The notes: generated by a model from the sequence alone, not told the origin. DNA of 64,000 bases from JAHRAW01 sp965226545 (GCA_965226545.1 OZ245364.1:1612001-1676000), one strand, 5' to 3'. Positions 42,544-51,906 are shown, numbered from the stretch's first letter. Made by a program: numbers and translations.

Positions 42544-43833
42544 ATGAAAATCTGGCAAATAATGTTTGTTGTGTTTATCGCATTGTTTGGTGCGGTATTG
42601 CCGGGACAAACTGCGGAATGTCATCCATTGTGCAAAGTGCATTATGGGCTGAATTGGCAGGAAGCAGACAAACAAGAAGTGGCGGAATGGCTGGCGGGCG
42701 GCGGTAATCTGCATAGACAAAGCGATGAAGCAAGTTTTCCGCTCGCTGAAGCCGCCTATTTTGGCAATGTGCAAGCGGCGAAGGCATTGCTCGCCGCCGG
42801 GGCGCCGGTGAATATACGAGATGCGCGCGACCGGAATATCTTGTATTACGCCTTGGACGGAATGAAAAATAATCCGGTGATGCCCGTGTTATTGCGCGCT
42901 GGGGCGGATGTTAACGATGCCGATGGCGAAGGGCGCGCCGCTTTGTATCATGCGTTTAACACCGGGCAAGAGGGGGCGATAATCGCGGCATTGCTGGCGG
43001 CGGGGGCGGAAGTGAATCGCGCCAACAACGAAGGCACAACGCCGCTGCATTTGGCGACTTGGTATAACAGAAACGCGCCTGTGGTGGCGATGCTGATGGA
43101 CGCCGGCGCGGATGTGCGGGCAAAGGACGGCGGCGGGAGAATCCCTTTGCACTTTGCCGCTTGGCATGATGAAAATCAACCGGTGGTTTTGTTGCTATTG
43201 ACGGCGGGTGCGGCGGTGAACGCCAAAGACGCGGTTGGGCAAACGCCGTTGCACTATGCGGCTTCATCAAATATCGGCAATGCGCTCATTCGCGTTTTGC
43301 TTGATGCCGACGCCGCGCTAAATCCCCGTGATAAAGACGGCAAGACGCCTTTATATTACGCCGCCCGAAGCGCCAACAAGCCCACTTTTTTTGCCTTGCT
43401 GCAGGCGGGGGCGGGGGTTGAAACCGCGCAAGACGGCGGCGGCATCATGCATGCGGCGGCAATGGGCGACAGCCCGGACATCGTGCGCGCCGCACGGAAA
43501 TTTTCGCCGATTAACGGCAAGGATAAACGCGGCGACACGCCCGCGCATTATTGGGCGAGACGAGGAGATAACCCGATGACGCTGGATGTTTTGCTCGATT
43601 TCGGGGCGGATATTAATGCAAAAAACAAGAATCAACGTACGCCCTTGCATGAGGCGGTTTTGCGGCGAAATCAGCAAACCATCACAGCATTATTGCAGCG
43701 GCAAGCCGATGTGTGCGCGCGTGATAAAAAAGGGTTGACGCCGTTGGCGCTGGCAGAGGGGGGATTGTTGGATGAAGTGGAAGACGCGGAAATATTATCG
43801 CTGCTGCGCGCCGCGCAATGCCGGCGCGATTAA
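42544..43833 (+). CDS. Exported ankyrin-repeat protein
   Basis: A 429-residue protein from ATG 42544 with a signal peptide (MKIWQIMFVVFIALFGAVLP, cleavage near QTA). A short Cys-containing N-terminal region (ECHPLCKVHYG) precedes ten complete ankyrin repeats and a partial eleventh. The consensus is TPLHYAAxxxxxxxVxxLLxAGAxVNAKD. Ankyrin arrays bind other proteins. Export suggests a periplasmic or secreted partner, for example in host contact or envelope protection; neither is shown by the sequence. An upstream in-frame ATG at 42514 would bury the signal peptide and overlap the likely transcription start. Confidence 0.85.
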   Translation: MKIWQIMFVVFIALFGAVLPGQTAECHPLCKVHYGLNWQEADKQEVAEWLAGGGNLHRQSDEASFPLAEAAYFGNVQAAKALLAAGAPVNIRDARDRNILYYALDGMKNNPVMPVLLRAGADVNDADGEGRAALYHAFNTGQEGAIIAALLAAGAEVNRANNEGTTPLHLATWYNRNAPVVAMLMDAGADVRAKDGGGRIPLHFAAWHDENQPVVLLLLTAGAAVNAKDAVGQTPLHYAASSNIGNALIRVLLDADAALNPRDKDGKTPLYYAARSANKPTFFALLQAGAGVETAQDGGGIMHAAAMGDSPDIVRAARKFSPINGKDKRGDTPAHYWARRGDNPMTLDVLLDFGADINAKNKNQRTPLHEAVLRRNQQTITALLQRQADVCARDKKGLTPLALAEGGLLDEVEDAEILSLLRAAQCRRD

Positions 43834-43843
43834 TCCGCCAACC

Positions 43844-44224
43844 TCACTCCCACACATTCGCCTCATCATCAAAATCCTCCGCCACCGCCGGCACAATACA
43901 AAACCGATGCCCGCTCGGCGCCTGCATAACAATCCAATCGCGCACCCGCCCTATCCGTCGCGCGCCGAGTTTTTCCAACCGCCGCGTTTCCAATTCGACA
44001 TCGTCGGTTTCGATATCGATATGCACGCGGCTTGGATGCGATACGCGTTGGATTTCGATGTCCGGTGCGTTGGGTTGTTTGCTTAACGGATAATATTCGT
44101 TGTCGCCGTTTTCACCGCGCGATTGCAACGCTCGCCCGAGTGCGCGCGACCAAAATTCGGCGTGGGCGAACAAATCGCCGTCGCCGCAATCAATACTCAA
44201 TCCGCCCAATCGGCTTTTATGCAT
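43844..44224 (-). CDS. VOC-superfamily (glyoxalase-like) protein
   Basis: A 126-residue single VOC module. GGLSIDCGDGDLFAHAEFWSRALGR is the first beta-alpha unit and RVHIDIETDDVELETRRLEKLGA the second. WIVMQAPSGHRFCIVP is the terminal strand with the usual PxGxxFCxxP ending. These proteins bind metals or small ligands (glyoxalase, dioxygenase or resistance types); the substrate is unknown. It is convergent with the ankyrin gene (10-bp gap) and divergent from the acyl-CoA ligase gene. Confidence 0.8.
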   Translation of the reverse strand: MHKSRLGGLSIDCGDGDLFAHAEFWSRALGRALQSRGENGDNEYYPLSKQPNAPDIEIQRVSHPSRVHIDIETDDVELETRRLEKLGARRIGRVRDWIVMQAPSGHRFCIVPAVAEDFDDEANVWE

Positions 44225-44292
44225 CTCAAGTCGCCGCCAAAAATTTAAACAAACAATGGCATAATCTTAACACGCACCCGCCATCATCGACC

Positions 44293-46365
44293 GTGAAACA
44301 AACCGCGCATACCAAAACCTCATCGGCAAACTTCGATGCATTGTCCGATGCATTGCCCGACACGCTGCCGAAATTATTATTGCGCAACGCCGAGCGGTTG
44401 CCGCAGCGGGCGGCGATTCGCGAGAAGCAATACGGCATTTGGCAAACTTGGAATTGGCGCGAGATGAAGGATGAAATCCTCGCCTTCGCTTGCGGCTTGC
44501 GCGAATTGGGTTTTGCCGACGGCGACAAATTGGCGGTCATCGGCGCGAATCGCCCGCGCATTTATTGGGGCATGACTGCGGCGCAATGTTTGCGCGGCAT
44601 TGCGGTGCCGGTGTATCACGATTCGGTTGGCGCGGAAATGCAATACATTTTGGCGCACGCCGAAGCGCGTTGGGCATTGGTCGAAAATCAGGAACAAGTC
44701 GATAAGGTGTTGGATATTCAATCGCAACTGCCGCATCTGCAATGCATTATTTACGATGATGAACGCGGCTTGCGCGGGTATTCGAAAGTTTATCCAAGTG
44801 TCGATTCGAATGTCGATTCGAATGGCGATTCGAGTGAGGCGATACGCGCAAACCGTCCGCAAGTGACCTTGTGTGATTTTGCCGGCGTACAAACGCGCGG
44901 GCGTGATGCGCTTATGCAAGTGTCGAAACAATCGTCGACACAATTACAAGACGACATCCGCGCAGGCAACGGTGACGACGCATGCATTATTTTGTATACC
45001 TCAGGCACCACCGGTCGCCCGAAAGGAGTCGTGCTTAGCCATAACAACATCATCATCACCTCGCAGAATGGAATCGCGTTCGACAAGTTAACCGCCTTCG
45101 ATTCGATACTTTCCTACTTGCCGCCGGCGTGGGTTGGCGACAATATTTTTTCTTGCGGGCAAGCGTATGCCGCCGGCTACTGCATCAACTGCCCGGAAAA
45201 CGAAAGCACGGTGGCGATGGACTTGCGCGAAATTGGCCCGACCTATTACTTCGCCCCGCCGCGCGTGTTCGAAAATTTATTGACCGGCGTATTGATTCGA
45301 ATGGAAGATGCCGGGCGAATCAAGCGGTGGTTGTTTGCGCATTTCATGCGCGTTGCGCAAAGCGTTGGCGCGAAAATTTTGAATCGTGAATCGGTCGGAT
45401 TGATTGCACGGTTGCACTATTATCTCGGCGATTTTTTGGTTTATGCACCGCTTAAAAATCGCATGGGCTTTTCCAACATTCGCTTGGCATACACCGCCGG
45501 CGAAGCGATTGGCGCCGAGATTTTTGATTTTTACCGTTCGCTTGGGTTAAACATAAAACAACTTTACGGACAAACCGAAGCGGCGGTGTTCATCACCATG
45601 CAACCGGATGGCGAAGTTTATGCCGACACGGTCGGCGTGCCGGCGCCCGGCGTCGAAGTCGATATCGCCGACGACGGTGAAGTGCGCTATCGAAGCCCCG
45701 GGGTGTTTATCGAATATTACAAAGACGAAGCCGCAACGCGCGCCGGCAAAAGTGCGGACGGCTGGGTGCGCACCGGCGACGCCGGTTATTTTGATTCGCG
45801 CGGGCATTTAAAAATCATCGACCGCGTGCGCGATGTCGGCAAATTAAAAAACGGCGCGTTGTTTGCGCCGAAGTTTTTGGAAAACAAACTGAAGTTCTTT
45901 CCGCAAATCCGCGAGGCGGTCGCGTTTGGCGATGCGCGCGAATTTGCAACCGCAATGATTAACATCGATTTGGATGCGGTCGGCAACTGGGCGGAACGCA
46001 ACAACATCGGCTATGCAAGTTACCAAGAACTCGCCGCGCATCCGCAAGTTTATGAAATGATTGCGCACAACATCGAAAAAGTTAACCGCGATTTATCCGC
46101 CGACCATCAACTGCGCGGCGCGCAAATCGCGCGGTTTATCATTCTGCATAAGGAACTCGATGCCGACGACGGCGAGATGACGCGCACCCGCAAAGTGCGC
46201 CGCTCGACGGTGTTCGAAAAATATGCGCCGGTGATTGATGCGTTGTATTGCGGCAAAACGCGATGTCGGATAAGCACCGAAGTTACCTTCGAAGACGGTC
46301 GACGCGGCGAAATTAAAGGCGATTTGGAAATCCGCGATTTGACGACGTTTGGCGGCGACGATTAA
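44293..46365 (+). CDS. Long-chain acyl-CoA synthetase (AMP-forming)
   Basis: Activates a carboxylic acid as its CoA thioester through an acyl-adenylate. The 690-residue product has the AMP-binding motif ILYTSGTTGRPKGVVLSHNN, YGQTEAAVFITMQ, DGWVRTGDAGYFDSRGHLKIIDR and a C-terminal K/R-rich segment (DGEMTRTRKVRRSTVFEKY). GTG 44293 is chosen because the open frame further upstream overlaps the VOC gene; weak Shine-Dalgarno, so the start is provisional. A small VDSNVDSNGDSS repeat (near 44800) is inserted. Ligases of this type typically lead a livGHM-livF cluster that ends in a phenylacetate-CoA ligase relative, as here, implying import and activation of a related substrate. Confidence 0.88.
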   Translation: MKQTAHTKTSSANFDALSDALPDTLPKLLLRNAERLPQRAAIREKQYGIWQTWNWREMKDEILAFACGLRELGFADGDKLAVIGANRPRIYWGMTAAQCLRGIAVPVYHDSVGAEMQYILAHAEARWALVENQEQVDKVLDIQSQLPHLQCIIYDDERGLRGYSKVYPSVDSNVDSNGDSSEAIRANRPQVTLCDFAGVQTRGRDALMQVSKQSSTQLQDDIRAGNGDDACIILYTSGTTGRPKGVVLSHNNIIITSQNGIAFDKLTAFDSILSYLPPAWVGDNIFSCGQAYAAGYCINCPENESTVAMDLREIGPTYYFAPPRVFENLLTGVLIRMEDAGRIKRWLFAHFMRVAQSVGAKILNRESVGLIARLHYYLGDFLVYAPLKNRMGFSNIRLAYTAGEAIGAEIFDFYRSLGLNIKQLYGQTEAAVFITMQPDGEVYADTVGVPAPGVEVDIADDGEVRYRSPGVFIEYYKDEAATRAGKSADGWVRTGDAGYFDSRGHLKIIDRVRDVGKLKNGALFAPKFLENKLKFFPQIREAVAFGDAREFATAMINIDLDAVGNWAERNNIGYASYQELAAHPQVYEMIAHNIEKVNRDLSADHQLRGAQIARFIILHKELDADDGEMTRTRKVRRSTVFEKYAPVIDALYCGKTRCRISTEVTFEDGRRGEIKGDLEIRDLTTFGGDD

Positions 46366-46556
46366 CCTTGTGGTTAACTAGTGACGATTGTTGCAATTAA
46401 CACGAGGTTACTTCAATGACAATTAATGCAACAATTAACGCAACAATTATCGTGACGATTAAGTGATAATTGTCGTTGCGATTACCTCGACAATTGCGCG
46501 ACAATGGCAATTATTAACCGCAACAACTCAACCATCTTAAAATCGAATCCAGCACA
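46366..46556. repeat. Repeat-like spacer after the acyl-CoA synthetase
   Basis: 191 bp of degenerate ACAATTAA / GTGACGATT units (AATTAATGCAACAATTAACG and similar). No open frame or terminator is evident. Confidence 0.55.
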
Positions 46557-46907
46557 ATGAACAACACCGCAAACAAAAACAAACCGACGCGCAAACTGCG
46601 CAAACGAATCATCGGGCTGTGGATTGGCATCGCCGTGTCGGTGGCGTCGATAGTGTTGTTTGGCGGCTATTTTGCCGGCGCACCCGGGATGTCGCCGGCG
46701 ATGCAGTTGGTGTGGAAATGGGTGTTTGGCATTGTGTATTTGCCGTTTATTGCGCTCGGTTGGTTGTTGCATTTGGTTGTCGGCCCGATTGGCAAACAGC
46801 CGTTTTGGCTTTTTGGTTTGCTGGCATTGACGCAATTGGGATTTTATCCGTGGCTGGGGTTTTGGATTGGTCGACGGTTGGAACGGCGTGATGATGCGAA
46901 ACAATGA
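46557..46907 (+). CDS. Small membrane protein
   Basis: 116 residues: a basic N-terminus (NKNKPTRKLRKR) and three hydrophobic segments (IIGLWIGIAVSVASIVLFGG, WVFGIVYLPFIALGWLLHLV, WLFGLLALTQLGFYPWLGFW), then a charged end. It would be an inner-membrane protein with its N-terminus probably in the cytoplasm. I recognise no family. It lies between the ligase and livG, separated from both by repeat-like spacers. A link to the importer is possible but unsupported. Confidence 0.65.
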   Translation: MNNTANKNKPTRKLRKRIIGLWIGIAVSVASIVLFGGYFAGAPGMSPAMQLVWKWVFGIVYLPFIALGWLLHLVVGPIGKQPFWLFGLLALTQLGFYPWLGFWIGRRLERRDDAKQ

Positions 46908-47060
46908 GTTGTGCGGTGTGCGGCTATATTAATTAAACTAAATCAAACTAAACCGCATGCGAATCAAAAATGATTGCGATATAACAAAGTTAACAATTTA
47001 ATAATGAAAGCCTTAAGGTGAAGTTAAAGTTAAAGCGCAAAACTTAAAGTTAACAATTTA
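46908..47060. repeat. Repeat-like spacer before livG
   Basis: 153 bp of AAGTTAAAG / ATTAAACTAAATC-type units, AT-rich, with no gene and no hairpin terminator. Confidence 0.5.
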
Positions 47061-47840
47061 ATGAACACCAACGAAGTGCTGCTCTCAGTCAACAACATCA
47101 CGCTGTCCTTCGGCGGCGTAACCGCATTGCGCGCGGTCAGCGGCGACATTCGTCGCGGTGAAATTCGCGCGATTATTGGGCCGAACGGCGCGGGTAAATC
47201 GTCGATGCTCAATGTCATCAACGGCTTTTATCATCCGCAACAAGGCGAAGTTTGGTTTTGCGGAAAAAAACGCGGCGCGCAAAAACCGCATCAAATCGCC
47301 CGTCAAGGCATCGCGCGCACCTTCCAAAACATCGCGCTATTCGACGGCATGACCACCTTGGACAACATCATGACCGGACGCATCACCCAAATGCGCGCCA
47401 ATTTATTTTGGCAGGCATTATGGTTTGGCGTCGCCGAACGCGAAGAAATCGCACACCGCGAAAAGGTCGAACACATCATCGACTTTTTGGAAATCCAATC
47501 GATTCGCAAAACCCCAGTCGGCCGATTGCCATATGGTTTACAAAAACGCGTAGAGTTGGGCCGCGCCTTGGCCGCCGACGCCAAACTGCTGCTGCTCGAC
47601 GAACCAATGGCCGGAATGAACCTCGAAGAAAAAGAGGATATGTGCCGATTCATTTTGGATGTACGCGAACAATTCGGCACCACGATTGCATTAATAGAAC
47701 ACGACATGGGCGTGGTGATGGATTTGGCTGACCGCGTAATGGTGCTGGACTACGGCAGCAAAATCGCCGACGCCACCCCCGAAAAAATCCGCAACGACCA
47801 AAGCGTGATTGACGCTTATTTGGGCGTGGTGCATGAGTAA
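47061..47840 (+). CDS. livG: Branched-chain amino acid-type ABC transporter ATPase (LivG)
   Basis: One of two ATPases of a hydrophobic-amino-acid-type (HAAT) importer, 259 residues. Walker A GPNGAGKSS, the family insert NGFYHPQQGEV, signature LPYGLQKRVELGRAL (non-canonical but usual for this LivG subgroup), Walker B LLLLDEPMAGM and the switch His in ALIEHDMGVVMDLADRV are all present. It is followed at 12 bp by the DUF3883 gene. Confidence 0.92.
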   Translation: MNTNEVLLSVNNITLSFGGVTALRAVSGDIRRGEIRAIIGPNGAGKSSMLNVINGFYHPQQGEVWFCGKKRGAQKPHQIARQGIARTFQNIALFDGMTTLDNIMTGRITQMRANLFWQALWFGVAEREEIAHREKVEHIIDFLEIQSIRKTPVGRLPYGLQKRVELGRALAADAKLLLLDEPMAGMNLEEKEDMCRFILDVREQFGTTIALIEHDMGVVMDLADRVMVLDYGSKIADATPEKIRNDQSVIDAYLGVVHE

Positions 47841-47851
47841 ATGTTTGTGCA

Positions 47852-48886
47852 ATGAAAGTTGAGTTCGACAATTTTTGTTTAAACAAAACGATGTTTTGTT
47901 ATGTCGTGTGGATGCGCGATTATTGCGGGCCGGACGGTGATGCGCCGCGTAATTGGGGTGAATGGGGGGACAAACAAAATCCCTCTGTTCCAAACGACAC
48001 CCCGGAAACCTTTAATTTTAAGGAGTACGACGGTTACTATTACGGTCACTTTCGTTTGGTTAATAGAACAACAAAAAATTTAGGCATCGCTAAACTTGGC
48101 GCGGGCAACGCTGACGATAAAATATCCGGGGTAACCGTGATATGGACGTCCGCGCGCGGGGAAGACGAATCTGGAGTGGTCGACGACTACTACACGGATA
48201 CCAGGGTCATCGGTTGGTACAAAAACGCCACGGTATACCGTGAAAAACAAACCCATCGCAATTCGCCATACTGGGTACGGGTCGCCGTGAAAGACGGTTG
48301 CTTATTGCCCATGGAAAAACGAATGTTGCGCGTATTACACACGCCCCGTACTTTTACGCCTGCTATTATGTACGGGTGCAATGCAAAGGATTCCGCATCC
48401 AATTTCTTGGAGCGATTAGATAAATGCATCAGCAAAACTCTCAAAGCACGCGCAACCAAACCGCCCTTGCCGACCGTGGCGGCGCGGACACAAAATGCTG
48501 AGAAGCGCAAAGCCATCGAGAAAGCGGCGGTCGACTTTGTGCGCGCGCATTACGAAGCGGGCAAATGGCGAGTTCGTAGTGTCGAAAGCGAAAATTGCGG
48601 CTGGGATTTAACCGTGCGTAACGACACCGATGAAAATTATGTCGAGGTCAAAGGGCGCGAAAAAAACTCTATAAAATGCGAATTGTCGTCCAACGAATAC
48701 GCCAAAGCGCGCACCAAATCCGGCTTTCTACTGGCGGTGGTCACCTGTGCGTTAACCAACCCCCGCCTTCGCATTTTCAAACCGACGTTGCGCAACCGCA
48801 AAGTGTCATGGGAATGCATCGACGGTGACCCGCTCGAGATAAACACCACCGAAGTGCCCGCCGCTATAATCGCCCAAAAACAGTAA
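47852..48886 (+). CDS. DUF3883-domain protein inserted in the liv operon
   Basis: 344 residues. The C-terminal domain (about 210-320) matches DUF3883: an N-terminal helix (IEKAAVDFVRAHYE), then VESENCGWDLTVRN, NYVEVKGREKNS and a strand-helix ending. It is a PD-(D/E)xK-like core with D, E and K in order. The N-terminal half carries YYYGHFRLVN, VTVIWTSA and VIGWYKNATVYREKQ, a module known from other DUF3883/HNH-type proteins. DUF3883 proteins are often linked to restriction or DNA-damage functions; nuclease activity here is inference. ATG 47891 (MFCYVVWMRDYCG) is an alternative start. It fits tightly between livG (12 bp) and livH (7 bp), so it is probably co-transcribed, which is unexpected for an importer operon. 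Confidence 0.75.
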   Translation: MKVEFDNFCLNKTMFCYVVWMRDYCGPDGDAPRNWGEWGDKQNPSVPNDTPETFNFKEYDGYYYGHFRLVNRTTKNLGIAKLGAGNADDKISGVTVIWTSARGEDESGVVDDYYTDTRVIGWYKNATVYREKQTHRNSPYWVRVAVKDGCLLPMEKRMLRVLHTPRTFTPAIMYGCNAKDSASNFLERLDKCISKTLKARATKPPLPTVAARTQNAEKRKAIEKAAVDFVRAHYEAGKWRVRSVESENCGWDLTVRNDTDENYVEVKGREKNSIKCELSSNEYAKARTKSGFLLAVVTCALTNPRLRIFKPTLRNRKVSWECIDGDPLEINTTEVPAAIIAQKQ

Positions 48887-48893
48887 CCATCTC

Positions 48894-49895
48894 ATGCCCG
48901 TCGAACTCCTCTTTACTGTCGAAGTCATCGCCAACGGCTTAATGGCCGGCGTAATGTATTCACTGGTCGCGCTTGGCTTCGTATTAATTTTTAAGGCGTC
49001 CGGCATTTTTAACTACGCACAAGGCGTGTTGGCGTTGTTTGCAGCGTTGACCTTGGTCGGTTTTCAGACCGGGCAAGTGCCGTTTGCGCATTTAATTAAT
49101 GCGATGTTCGATGTCAAGGTGCATCATTGGTCGGATGGCTTCGGCAATTTTGTCGCGATTGGGTTGACCATCGTGGTGATGATTATCTTGGCGTTTGCGG
49201 TGGAAAAATTTATCCTGCGAAAATTGGTGAATCAAGCGCCGATTATTTTATTTATGGCGACGATTGGCTTGGCGTTTTTTATGGAAGGCTTCGGCGATTT
49301 AATGTGGGGCGCGGAAGTTAAGGTGCTCGATGTCGGCTTGCCGTCCGGCGGCTCATTGTGGTGGGAGGAAATCACGCGCACTTGGGCAACCGACGGCGTC
49401 GAATATTACGGAATGTACATCGATGTACTCGATGTTTGGGCGACCGGTATCGCCGTGTTGTTGGTCGCCGCCTTAACATTATTTTCGCAATACACCGCCA
49501 CCGGTCGCGCATTGCGCGCAGTCGCCGACGACAATCAAGCCGCACTCACGGTCGGCATCTCGTTGCGCACAATTTGGGTGATTGTGTGGGCGATTGCCGG
49601 CGTGGTGGCGTTGGTCGCCGGCATCATGTGGGGCGCAAAATCCGGCGTGCAGTTTTCGCTGTCGTTGATTGCATTAAAAGCCTTGCCGGTGTTAATTCTC
49701 GGCGGCTTTACTTCGATACCCGGCGCGATTATCGGCGGCTTAATAATCGGCGTCGGTGAAAAATTGTTTGAGTTTTTTGTTGGCCCGTTGATTGGCGGCG
49801 CGACTGAAAATTGGTTTGCTTATGTGTTGGCGTTGGTCTTTTTAATGTTTCGCCCGCAGGGGTTGTTTGGTGAAAAAATTATTGAGCGGGTGTGA
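48894..49895 (+). CDS. livH: Branched-chain amino acid-type ABC transporter permease (LivH)
   Basis: First of two membrane subunits of the importer, 333 residues with about eight hydrophobic helices. Family signatures include NGLMAGVMYSLVALGFVLIF near the N-terminus, FNYAQGVLALFAA, TGRALRAVADDNQAALTVGI (the EAA-like coupling loop) and VLILGGFTSIPGAIIGGLII. The stop overlaps the GTG of the next gene by 4 bp. Confidence 0.92.
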   Translation: MPVELLFTVEVIANGLMAGVMYSLVALGFVLIFKASGIFNYAQGVLALFAALTLVGFQTGQVPFAHLINAMFDVKVHHWSDGFGNFVAIGLTIVVMIILAFAVEKFILRKLVNQAPIILFMATIGLAFFMEGFGDLMWGAEVKVLDVGLPSGGSLWWEEITRTWATDGVEYYGMYIDVLDVWATGIAVLLVAALTLFSQYTATGRALRAVADDNQAALTVGISLRTIWVIVWAIAGVVALVAGIMWGAKSGVQFSLSLIALKALPVLILGGFTSIPGAIIGGLIIGVGEKLFEFFVGPLIGGATENWFAYVLALVFLMFRPQGLFGEKIIERV

Positions 49896-50830
49896 CCCGC
49901 CGCGAATCGGTTATAGTCGCCTGTTGCTTGGCATTATCATTTTTCGTTGTGCATGAACCAATGTTGCAACCCGAATTTGACAACCCGTTAATTAAACGCG
50001 AATACGACCGTTGGGTTAAAAAACTCAACCGCACGGGCGCTTGCGCGGATGCGGACACCGACACTTCACTTAACTGGCGTGAAGTGTTATGCGCGCATTT
50101 TTTGGTTGCCGAGTTTTTTGCGGCCGATGGCGGCGGGCTTGGCGGCGCCGGACCGCGCGACCGAGACGCTGCGTTGTTACAATCCGCGTTGTCGCGACAG
50201 TTTGTCGAGTTTGGCGGTGTGCAAAAGTGGCGCGACCATTATCAAATTGCCGCCACCGCACTTTTTGGACTCATTAAAAATCATCCATTCCAAGACGGCA
50301 ACAAACGCACCGCGCTATTGTCGGTTTTGCATTTGTTGGAAAAACAGGGCTACACCGCGGCCGTGGAAAAACGCAAGTTTGAAAACTTAACCGTGGCCAT
50401 TGCGGACAACCGTCACCGACAAAATTCTTTGTATAAACATTTGCGCATTGAGTATGTCGCCGATGATGCGGACATCGCTTACATCGCCTCGCTGCTTAAT
50501 CAGATGACGCGACGCTTGGATCGTTCGCATCGCGCGCTAACCTATCGTCAAGTGAACGGCTTGATAAAAAATCACGGCTTTGAAATGCGCGACCCGAAAC
50601 GAAACAGTATTGGCATCGTTCGCGCAAGCGACAACCAGTCCATTGGGCGTGTCGGTTTTCCCGGCATGAGCAAGCAAATATCCCGCACCAACATTAAACA
50701 AGTGCGCGACATCTGTGCACTGACGAAAAAAGACGGCTATGACAGCGCGGCTTTTTACAACGGCGTCGGCGGAATGGATTCATTGCTGTTGGAATACGCC
50801 GCCCCGTTGCGCCGACTGGCTGACCGATAA
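49892..50830 (+). CDS. Doc/Fic-family protein inserted in the liv operon
   Basis: 312 residues from GTG 49892; ATG 49961 (MLQPEFDN) is plausible and removes a stray hydrophobic start. The Fic/Doc domain is complete: WREVLCAHFLVAEFF, GGAGPRDRDAALLQSAL and the catalytic motif NHPFQDGNKRTALLSVLHLL (HxFxDGNKR, Doc-like). Such enzymes transfer AMP or phosphate to targets such as EF-Tu. A C-terminal domain of about 100 residues (LTYRQVNGLIKNHGFEMRDP ... GRVGFPGMSKQISRTNIKQV) recalls a HicA-like fold but lacks the GSH histidine. No Phd antitoxin gene is adjacent. The gene overlaps livH by 4 bp and livM by 1 bp (TAATG), so it is translationally embedded in the importer operon. Confidence 0.85.
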   Translation: MTRRESVIVACCLALSFFVVHEPMLQPEFDNPLIKREYDRWVKKLNRTGACADADTDTSLNWREVLCAHFLVAEFFAADGGGLGGAGPRDRDAALLQSALSRQFVEFGGVQKWRDHYQIAATALFGLIKNHPFQDGNKRTALLSVLHLLEKQGYTAAVEKRKFENLTVAIADNRHRQNSLYKHLRIEYVADDADIAYIASLLNQMTRRLDRSHRALTYRQVNGLIKNHGFEMRDPKRNSIGIVRASDNQSIGRVGFPGMSKQISRTNIKQVRDICALTKKDGYDSAAFYNGVGGMDSLLLEYAAPLRRLADR

Positions 50831-51906
50831 TGTTCTACCGCGAATCCGGCGTCTTCCGCACCACCTACGCCGCCGACCAACAAACCTTCCCGCTGGCGAT
50901 TGACCGCTGGTTTGTGCGCGCGATTATTGCGGTGGCGTTTTTGGCGGTGCCGTTTGTTATTAATGACTATTGGGAAAAATCGGTGTTGGTGCCGTTTTTG
51001 GTGTGGTCGATGGCGGCGATTGGGTTGAATATTTTAACCGGCTATTGCGGGCAATTGAGTCTCGGCACCGGCGGGTTTATGGCGGTCGGTGCATATTCTT
51101 GTTACAAATTAATGACCGCCTTCCCCGAATTAAATATGTTCATCATCGTGTTGCTGTCGGGCGGCGTCACCGCATTGGTCGGCTTGGTGTTTGGTTTGCC
51201 GAGTTTAAAAATCAAGGGCTTCTATCTTGCCGTGGCGACATTAGCCGCGCAATTTTTTTTGGTGTGGTTGTTTAACAAAGTGCCGTGGTTTTACAACCAT
51301 TCAGCCTCCGGACAAATCACCGCCCCGCCGCGCGAAGTGTTTGGCATTACGGTCACCGGCGCCGCCGCCGCGCCGTGGGCGTCGTATTTGTTTTGCTTGA
51401 TTGTCGTGGTCGTGTTTGCATGGATTGCGCGCAACTTGACGCGCGGGCGCATCGGTCGTTCGTGGTGCGCGATTCGCGATATGGACATCGCAGCGGAAAT
51501 CATCGGCGTGTCGCCGTTGGGCGCAAAGTTGTCGGCGTTTGCGGTCAGTTCGTTTTATATCGGCATCGCCGGCGCGTTGTTTTTTGCGGTGTATTTGGGC
51601 GCGGCCGAACCAACCGAAGCGTTTGGCATCGACAAATCATTTTTGGTATTGTTTATGATTATCATCGGCGGGCTGGGCTCACTCTTCGGCGCGTTTTTGG
51701 GCGCGGCGTTTTTAACGCTGTTGCCGGTGTTGATGAAAAACTTAATGGCCGGCGCACTTGGCTGGCCAACCGATTTGGTCGCGCATTTAATATTAATGTG
51801 TATCGGCGCGCTCATCATTTTTTTTCTTATCGTTGAACCGCACGGGCTTGCGCGCCTGTGGCGCATCGCGAAAGAAAAATTACGACTTTGGCCGTTTCCG
51901 CATTAA
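50830..51906 (+). CDS. livM: Branched-chain amino acid-type ABC transporter permease (LivM)
   Basis: Second membrane subunit, 358 residues. The family motifs are LNILTGYCGQLSLGTGGFMAVGAYS, LPSLKIKGFYLAVATLAAQF, RGRIGRSWCAIRDMDIAAEI (coupling loop) and IIIGGLGSLFGAFLGAAFL. An N-terminal extension (YRESGVFRTTYAADQQTFPL) typical of this sub-cluster precedes the first helix. ATG 50830 overlaps the stop of the Doc gene. Confidence 0.92.
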   Translation: MFYRESGVFRTTYAADQQTFPLAIDRWFVRAIIAVAFLAVPFVINDYWEKSVLVPFLVWSMAAIGLNILTGYCGQLSLGTGGFMAVGAYSCYKLMTAFPELNMFIIVLLSGGVTALVGLVFGLPSLKIKGFYLAVATLAAQFFLVWLFNKVPWFYNHSASGQITAPPREVFGITVTGAAAAPWASYLFCLIVVVVFAWIARNLTRGRIGRSWCAIRDMDIAAEIIGVSPLGAKLSAFAVSSFYIGIAGALFFAVYLGAAEPTEAFGIDKSFLVLFMIIIGGLGSLFGAFLGAAFLTLLPVLMKNLMAGALGWPTDLVAHLILMCIGALIIFFLIVEPHGLARLWRIAKEKLRLWPFPH

